DNA of 64,000 nucleotides from Sphingomonas sp. Lineage in GTDB: Bacteria; Pseudomonadota; Alphaproteobacteria; Sphingomonadales; Sphingomonadaceae. The notes below the pieces were generated by a model, which did not search any database, was not told where the DNA came from, and saw nothing but the letters and a program-made list of their open reading frames with translations. Below are positions 43,004 through 51,000 of the stretch, piece by piece. The stretch covers positions 62,001 to 126,000 of the forward strand of contig JAFOMG010000012.1 of assembly GCA_017418975.1 (NCBI GenBank), written 5' to 3'. The stretch's first letter is position 1. Each line of letters starts with the position of its first letter. Position numbers and translations under genes: made by a program.

Positions 43004-44635
43004 GTGGAAACCGTTTCGATCATCCTGTTCCTCCTGCTCGCCGTCGTCGTCAGCGGCGCGGTCGCGCGCATGCTGCCGTTCGGCGTGCCGACCCCGCTGG
43101 TGCAGATCGTGCTGGGCGCAGCGATCGGCCTGTCCACCTCGCACCGCGTCGAGCTCGATCCCGAGCTGTTCATGTTCCTGTTCCTGCCGCCGCTGCTGTT
43201 CTTCGACGGCTGGCGCATCCCCAAGGACGAGCTGTTCAAGGACCTCTCCACCGTGGTCGAGCTGGCGCTCGGGCTGGTGCTGCTGACCGTGATCGGCATG
43301 GGGCTGCTGATCAACTGGATGATCCCCGCCATGCCGCTGGCGGTGGCCTTCGCGCTCGCGGCGGTGATCTCGCCCACCGATCCGATCGCCGTGTCGGCGA
43401 TCGCCGCGCGCGTGCCCATCCCGAAGCGCATGATGCACATCCTCGAAGGCGAATCGCTGCTCAACGACGCCTCGGGTCTGGTCTGCCTGCGCTTCGCCGT
43501 CGCCGCCGCGCTGACGGGCAGCTTCTCCGCGGGCCAGGCGGCGCTGACTTTCCTCTGGGTGGCGGGCGCCGGGCTGGCGATCGGCGTGCTGGTCACGCTC
43601 GCCGCCTCGCGCGCCAAGGCCTGGGTCACCCGGCGCTGGGGCGAGGACACCGGCTCGCAGATCCTCGTCAGCCTGCTGATCCCGTTCGGCTCCTATCTGC
43701 TCGCCGAGCATCTCCACGCATCGGGCATCCTGGCCGCCGTGGCGGCGGGCGTGACCATGACCTTCGCCGAAATCTCGCGCCAGGCGATGGCGGTCACCCG
43801 CATGCGCCGGAACTCGGTGTGGGACACGCTCCAGTTCACCCTCAACGGCGTGATCTTCGTGCTGCTGGGCGAGCAGCTGCCCGGCATCGTCGCGGGCGCC
43901 AAGCAGACCGTGCTGCTGACCGGCCATGCCTCGCCCTGGTGGCTGGCGGTCTATGTCGTGGCGATCGTCGCCGGGCTGGCGGCACTGCGCTTCGCCTGGG
44001 TGTGGACCTCGTTGCGGCTGACCATCCTGCGCAAGCGCGAGGGCAGCGAAACGATGCGGAGCCCCAATTGGCGGCTGGTCGCGGCGACCTCGTTCGCGGG
44101 CGTGCGCGGCGCGATAACCCTGGCCGGCGTGCTCACCCTGCCGCTGATGCTGCGGGACGGCACGCCCTTCCCCGCCCGCGACCTGGCGATCTTCCTCGCG
44201 GCCGGCGTGATCATCGTGTCGCTGGTCATCGCCAGCATCGCGCTGCCGATCCTGCTCAAGGGGCTGATCCTGCCCCCCGAGCCGTCCCGCCAGGCGGAGG
44301 AGGATTCCGCACGCGTCGCCACCGCCGAGGCCGCCATCCGCGCGGTCGAGCGGCACCAGCACGCGCTCGGCGAAGCGCATGGCGATCCCGATCTCTATGC
44401 GGCGGCAGGCGCGCGCGTCATGGGCTTCTATCGCGAGCGCATCGAGGGCCTGGGCGACGGCATGGCGGGCGAAGCACGCGCGCAGGAAAGGCTGGCAAGC
44501 GAGCTCAGGCTCGTCGGCATCCAGGCCGAGCGCGCGCGATTGCTGGAACTCGGCCGGGCGCGCGCGATCGGCAGCGAGACCGCCCGCAAGCTGACCCGCG
44601 AACTCGATCTCGCCGAGACACGGCATCGCGGCTGA
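43004..44635 (+). CDS. CPA1-family Na+(K+)/H+ antiporter
   Basis: A 543-residue inner-membrane antiporter with about 12 membrane helices in the first 420 residues. Family marks are FLFLPPLLFFDGW, the ion-site motifs SPTDPIAVSAI and EGESLLNDASGLV (the CPA1 ND pair), and GVRGAITLAGVLTLPL. A charged cytoplasmic tail (about 430-543) is probably regulatory. It exchanges protons for Na+ or K+ for pH and salt balance. The start is GTG at 43004 with GAGGCAG upstream. Gene order suggests control by the KdpD/KdpE-like pair just before it. Confidence 0.9.
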   Translation: METVSIILFLLLAVVVSGAVARMLPFGVPTPLVQIVLGAAIGLSTSHRVELDPELFMFLFLPPLLFFDGWRIPKDELFKDLSTVVELALGLVLLTVIGMGLLINWMIPAMPLAVAFALAAVISPTDPIAVSAIAARVPIPKRMMHILEGESLLNDASGLVCLRFAVAAALTGSFSAGQAALTFLWVAGAGLAIGVLVTLAASRAKAWVTRRWGEDTGSQILVSLLIPFGSYLLAEHLHASGILAAVAAGVTMTFAEISRQAMAVTRMRRNSVWDTLQFTLNGVIFVLLGEQLPGIVAGAKQTVLLTGHASPWWLAVYVVAIVAGLAALRFAWVWTSLRLTILRKREGSETMRSPNWRLVAATSFAGVRGAITLAGVLTLPLMLRDGTPFPARDLAIFLAAGVIIVSLVIASIALPILLKGLILPPEPSRQAEEDSARVATAEAAIRAVERHQHALGEAHGDPDLYAAAGARVMGFYRERIEGLGDGMAGEARAQERLASELRLVGIQAERARLLELGRARAIGSETARKLTRELDLAETRHRG

Positions 44636-45010
44636 AGACGAAATCTTCCACCGGCCAAGAAATATCGCCGGCTCCGGCGCGGAACCACCGTGCCCATCGG
44701 ACACGCCCGCGTTCCGGTGGCCAAAAGGCCGGTGAAAAGCGCCACAGCCATGGCCAGGATTCCATCAGCACTCAGGTTCCGGTGACTGCCCGTAAAACAA
44801 TCGGCGCCGAGCGATAGTCTCGTCGTCAAATAGATCGATTGATTCCGATTTCGGAAGCATTGCATCGAAATCGCCCTCTTGAGGTTTGAGCGATTTACCG
44901 GACCTTCTAACAACGTTTCGCAGGTTACTAAATTTAAACTAAATACTTGCGCAAATGTTAACCAGTCGGCTCCGGCGAAGTTGCGTGGATTTCTCTGGGA
45001 GGAGACTGTC
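44636..45010 (+). promoter_or_regulatory. 375-bp leader upstream of the adhesin gene
   Basis: I see no gene here. The first half is G+C-rich with short GGCC/CCGG repeats, including GGCC-AAAA-GGCC (around 44718). The second half turns A+T-rich. It holds an inverted repeat AAATCGC (44868-44874) / GCGATTT (44890-44896) and a direct repeat ACTAAAT at 44927-44933 and 44938-44944. GGGAGGAG precedes the ATG at 45011. The long A+T-rich leader suggests a regulated promoter with room for several binding sites. Confidence 0.4.
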
Positions 45011-48000
45011 ATGCGTGCCGATGTGATCGATAAATCGACGGGTAATATTGTCCATGTTCCCGGGGACTCCATCGATCTATCCAGCCCCAGTGTGGTTCGG
45101 CTCGACATCGACCGGTCGCAGATCACCAGCCTGGAGCGGCAAGGCAACGACCTGATCGTGCATCTCGCCAATGGTGAGACGATCCGCGTCTCCAATTTCT
45201 ATGTCCAGACAAATGGGGCGGCGAGCGATCTCGTCGTTCGCGAAGGCGATCACCTCTGGCTGGCGAATACGGCGGCGTCGGGACCGGCGCGCTTCGCGGC
45301 GCTGCACGGGATCGACGATCTCCTGATCGGAGCCGGGGCGGAGGCCGCGGCCGGCGGCGGAGGCGGCGCGCTGCTTCCGGTATTGCTCGGGGGCGTCGCC
45401 GTGGCCGGCGGCGCCGCGGCACTGGCGGGCGGCGGCGGCGGCTCGAGCCGTGGCGGCGGTTCCACCGCCACCGTGGACACCACTCCGCCCAGCGCCCCCA
45501 CCGCGACGGTGAGCGGCAATGGCGCCAGCGTGACCGGCACGGGCGAGGCGGGTGCCACCGTGCAGGTGCGCGACCCCTCGGGCACGCTGCTCGGCAGCGG
45601 CACGGTGGGCAGCAACGGCAGCTACACGGTGACGCTCACCCAGCCCCAGAACAATGGCCAGACGGTCACCGTCACCCAGACCGATCCGGCCGGCAATGTC
45701 TCGCCCTCCACCACGGCGCATGCGCCCGACACCACCCCGCCGGCGGCGCCCACTGGCGCGATCAATCCCAACGGGACGATCGTCACCGGCACCGGCGAGC
45801 CCGGGGCGACCGTGACCGTACGCAACGGCAGCGACGCCGTGATCGGCACCGCCGTCGTCAACGCGCAGGGCAGCTATACCGTGACCCTGACCACGCCGCA
45901 GAACAATGGCGGCACGATCACCGTCGCGCAGACCGATCCGGCGGGCAACGGATCGAACCCCATCAATCTCGCGGCGCCCGACATCACGCCGCCCAGCGCG
46001 CCCACCGCGATAATGGACCCGCACACCTTCACCGTCTCGGGAAGCGCCGAGCCCGGCGCGACGGTGACGGTGACGGATGCCGACGGCCGGCCGCTGGGCG
46101 GCACCGTCGCCAATGCGGATGGCGGCTATTCGATATCGCTGCCGCCCGCCGTGTTCGACGGCGAGCCGGTGACCGTGGTGCAGACCGATCCGGCCGGCAA
46201 CCATTCGCCGCCCACCATCGTCACGGCGCCCGATCTCTCGCCCCCCGCCGCGCCGACGGCCAGCGTCACGCCGGACGGCACCTCCGTCACCGGCACCGGC
46301 GAGCCCGGCGCGACCGTCACCGTCCGCGACCCCGATACCGGCACGACGGTGGGTACCGCGGTCGTCGGCGCGAACGGCACCTACACGGTGCCGCTGGCCC
46401 CGGGCGTGTCGGACGGCGGCACGCTGACGGTCACCCAGACGGATCCCAGCGGCAATGTCTCGCCCCCCACGAGCGTGACGACGCCGGACGTCGTCGCCCC
46501 AGCGGCGCCCACCGCGACGATCGCGGCGGACGGCACGTCGGTCACCGGCACCGGTGAGCCTGGCGCCACCGTCACCATCACGGGTGCGGGCGGCGTGACC
46601 GTCGGCACGGCGGTGGTCACGGGCAATGGCAGCTATTTCGTCCCGCTCGCCCCGCCCCAGGCCAATGGCGGGACGCTGACGGTCGGGCAGACCGATGGCG
46701 CCGGCAACCATTCGCCGACCGTGAACCTGACCGCGCCGGACATCACCCCGCCCGCCGCGCCGGTGGCCAGCGTGTCGGCGGATGGCACGGCAGTGACCGG
46801 CACCGGCGAGCCGGGCGCGACGGTGACCGTCCATGACGCCGCCGGCAATCCGCTCGGCACCGCCCTGGTCGCCGCCAATGGCAGCTTCAGCGTCACCCTC
46901 ACCACGCCCCAGGCCAATGGCCAGTTGCTGGAGGTCTCCCAGAGCGATCCGGCGGGCAATGTCTCGCCCGAAACAGCCGTGCACGCGCCCGACATCACTG
47001 CGCCGATCGGCCTGACGGCAGCGATCGGCGGCGGCGGCACGGTCGTGACCGGCAGCGGCGAGGCGGGCGCCACCGTCACCGTCCGCGATCCCTCGGGCAC
47101 GGCGATCGGCACGGCGGTGGTCGCCGCCGATGGCAGCTACAGCGTCACCCTCACCACCCCGCAGACCAATGGCCAGTTGCTCCAGGTCACTCAGGCCGAC
47201 GCCGCCCATAATGTCTCCACGCCGGTAACCGTCACCGCGCCCGACCTCACCGCTCCCGCCGCGCCGGTGGCCAGCGTGTCGGCGGACGGCACGGCGGTGA
47301 CCGGCACGGGCGAGCCCGGCGCGACGGTGACCGTCCATGACGCCGCCGGCAATCCGCTCGGCACGGCGGTGGTCGCCGCCGATGGCAGCTTCAGCGTTAC
47401 CCTCACCACGCCCCAGGCCAATGGCCAACTGCTGGAGGTCTCCCAGACCGATCCGGCGGGCAATGTCTCGCCCGAAACGGCCGTGCACGCGCCCGACATC
47501 ACCGCGCCGCTTGGCCTGACGGCAGCGATCGGCGGCGGCGGCACGGTCGTCACCGGCAGCGGCGAGCCCGGCGCGACCGTAACGGTACGCGATCCCGGCG
47601 GCACGGTGATCGGCACCGCGACCGTGGCCGCGAATGGCAGCTATAGCGCAACGCTCACCACCCCGCAGACCAACGGCCAGCTGCTCCAGGTCACCCAGGC
47701 GGACGCCGCCCATAATGTCTCCACGCCGGTAACCGTCACCGCGCCCGACCTCACCGCTCCCGCCGCGCCGGTGGCCAGCGTGTCGGCGGACGGCACGGCA
47801 GTGACCGGCACCGGCGAGCCGGGCGCGACGGTGACCGTCCATGACGCCGCCGGCAATCCGCTCGGCACGGCAGTGGTCGCCGCCAATGGCAGCTTCAGCG
47901 TCACCCTCACCACGCCGCAGGCCAATGGCCAGCTGCTCGAGGTCTCCCAGACCGATCCGGCAGGCAATGTCTCGCCCGAAACGGCCGTGCACGCGCCCGA

Positions 48001-51000
48001 CATCACCGCGCCGATCGGTCTCACCGCGGCAGTGAACGGCATCGGCACGGTGGTGAGCGGCAACGGCGAGGCGGGCGCCACTGTCACCGTCCGCGATCCC
48101 TCGGGCATGGCGATCGGCACGGCGGTGGTCGCCGCGAACGGCAGCTACAGCGTCACCCTCACCACTCCGCAGACCAACGGCCAGCTGCTCCAGGTCACCC
48201 AGGCCGATCCGGCAGGCAATGCCTCCACGCCGGTTCCGGCCACCGCGCCCGACCTGACTCCGCCCGCCTTGCCCACCGCCACGATCTCGCCCGACGGCAC
48301 AACGGTTACCGGCACCGGCGAGGCCGGCGCGACCCTGACCGTGCGGGGGCCGTCCGGCACGGTGCTCGGCACCACGACCGTGGCCGCCGACGGCAGCTAT
48401 TCGGTCACGCTGTCCGTTCCCCAGACCAATGGCGAAGTGCTGACCGTCCGCCAGACCGATCCGGCGGGCAACCCCTCGCCCGACCTGCATGCGACGGCGC
48501 CGGACATCACCGCGCCGACCGGGCTCACCGCCACGGTCAATGGCAATGGCACGATCGTCACCGGCACCGGCGAGGCTGGCGCGACGGTGATCGTCCACGA
48601 TCCCTCCGGCGCTGCGATCGGCACCGCCGTGGTCGCCGCCAATGGCGCCTATGCGGTGATCCTGACCACGCCCCAGGCCAATGGCCAGCTGCTCGAAGTC
48701 ACCCAGACCGACACCGCCGGCAATCTTTCGGCTCCGACCCCGGCACTGGCGCCGGACATCACGCCGCCCGCCGCCCCGGTTCTCGCGATCAGCGCCGACG
48801 GCACCACCGCGACGGGAACGGGCGAGCCGGGCGCGACGGTCACGGTCACCAGCGCCTCCGGCGCCGTCCTCGGCACCGGACCGGTCGCGGCCGACGGTCA
48901 CTTCTCGATCACGCTCACCACGCCCCAGGCCAATGGCGGCACGGTCAGCGCCACCCAGGCCGATGCGGCGGGCAATGTCTCGCCTCCCGGCACGGCCAAT
49001 GCGCCGGACATCACGCCTCCCGCGGCCCCGGTCGCCACTCTCGATGCCACCGGCGCGGTCGTCTCGGGCACGGGGGAGCCGGGAGCCACGGTCGTGGTAC
49101 GCGACCCTTTCTCGACGGTGATCGGGACAGCGACGGTGAGCGCGGCAGGAACCTTCTCGGTCGTCCTCTCCACCCCGCAGATCGACAGCCAGGTGCTGAG
49201 CGTGACGCAGACGGATGCGGCGGGGAATGCCTCCCCGGCCTTGTCGCTTACCGCACCCGATCTCACCGCGCCGCCCGCACCTGTCGGGACGGTCGCGGCG
49301 GATGGCGCCTCGATAACCGGCACGGGCGAAGCGGGGGCGACCCTGGTCGTCACCGATCCGACTGGCCTGCACATCGGGACCGTCGTCGTAGCTTCGGATG
49401 GCACCTTCACCACCACGCTCGTCCCGCCACAGACTAACGGGCAGTTGCTCGGCCTCGTCCAGACGGACGCCGCCGGCAATGCCTCGCCCCAGGGGAGTGC
49501 GGTCGCCCCCGACCTCGTCCCGAACGATTCCCCTGGGGCACCCACCGCGACAGTGGCGGCCGATGGCGCGACCGTGTTCGGCACGGGCCAGGCCGGCGCC
49601 ACGGTGAGCGTGACCGGCCCCAACGGCGCCGTGATCGGCACCGCGACCGTCACGCCGGGCGGCACCTATGTGGTGATACTCACCACGCCCCAGCTGAACG
49701 GCGAGACGCTGCACGTCACCCAGGCCGATGCGGAAGGGGACGTTTCGCCGCCGGCCACGGCAATCGCGCCTGACCTGACTCCGCCGGCTGCGCCGGTAGC
49801 GGCGATCGACGCGACCGGCACGATCGTCACCGGCACCGGCGAACCGGGCGCCACGGTGCGCGTCGCCGATGCGAGCGGCACCGTGCTCGGCACGGCAACC
49901 GTCGGCGCCAATGGCAACTATACCGTCGTGCTCGGCACGCCGCAGACCAACGGCCAGGCGCTGTCCGTCACCCAGGCGGATGCCGCCGCGAACGTCTCGC
50001 CCGCCGTGCCGATCACGGCGCCGGACACGACGCCCCCCGCCGCGCCCACCGCCACCGTGTCGGCGGACGGCGCCACCGTCACCGGCACCGGCGAGCCCGG
50101 CGCCACCGTCACGATCACCAATGCCGCGGGCACGCCGATCGGCACCGCCACCGTCGCGCCCGGCGGCACCTACAGCGCCACACTCGCGACGCCGCAGACC
50201 AATGGCGAGACGCTGACGGCGATCCAGCGGGACCCGGCGGGCAACGCCTCGCCCTCGGTCACGGCAACCGCGCCCGACACCACGCCGCCGGCCGCTCCGG
50301 CCGCCACGGTCGATGCGACCGGCACGCTCGTGACCGGCACCGGCGAGCCTGGCGCAACGGTGACGGTGCGGGACGCGGGCGGCGTGCCGCTCGGCACCGC
50401 CCTGGTCGCCGCCAATGGCAGCTATGTCGTCACGCTTTCCACCGCGCAGCTCAACGGCCAGCATTTGCAGGTCACCCAGGCTGACCCGGCAGGTAACGTC
50501 TCGCCCGCGACGCCGGCGACGGCCCCCGACATCACCCCGCCGCTCGCGCCCACCGGCACCGTCTCCGCCGACGGCACCGCCGTCACCGGCACCGGCGAGC
50601 CCGGCGCGACCGTGCACATCCTCAACGCCGCCGGCACCGAGATCGGCACCGCCACCGTCGCCGGCAATGGCAGCTATACCGCCACGCTCACCACACCCCA
50701 GCTCAACGGACAGGTGCTGACGCTCAGCCAGACCGACCCGGCCGGCAATCACTCGCCGAACGTCACGGCGACCGCGCCCGACCTCACCCCGCCCGCTGCG
50801 CCGGTCGCGACGGTCAGCGGCGACGGCACGGTCGTCAGCGGCACGGGCGAGCCCGGCGCCACCGTCACCGTCCGCGACCCCTCGGGAACCGTGATCGGCA
50901 CCGCGATCGTCGCCGCGAACGGCGCCTATGCCGTCACGCTGACCACCACGGAGGGCAATGGCCAGACGCTCCACGTCACTCAGGCCGATGCCGCGGGCAA

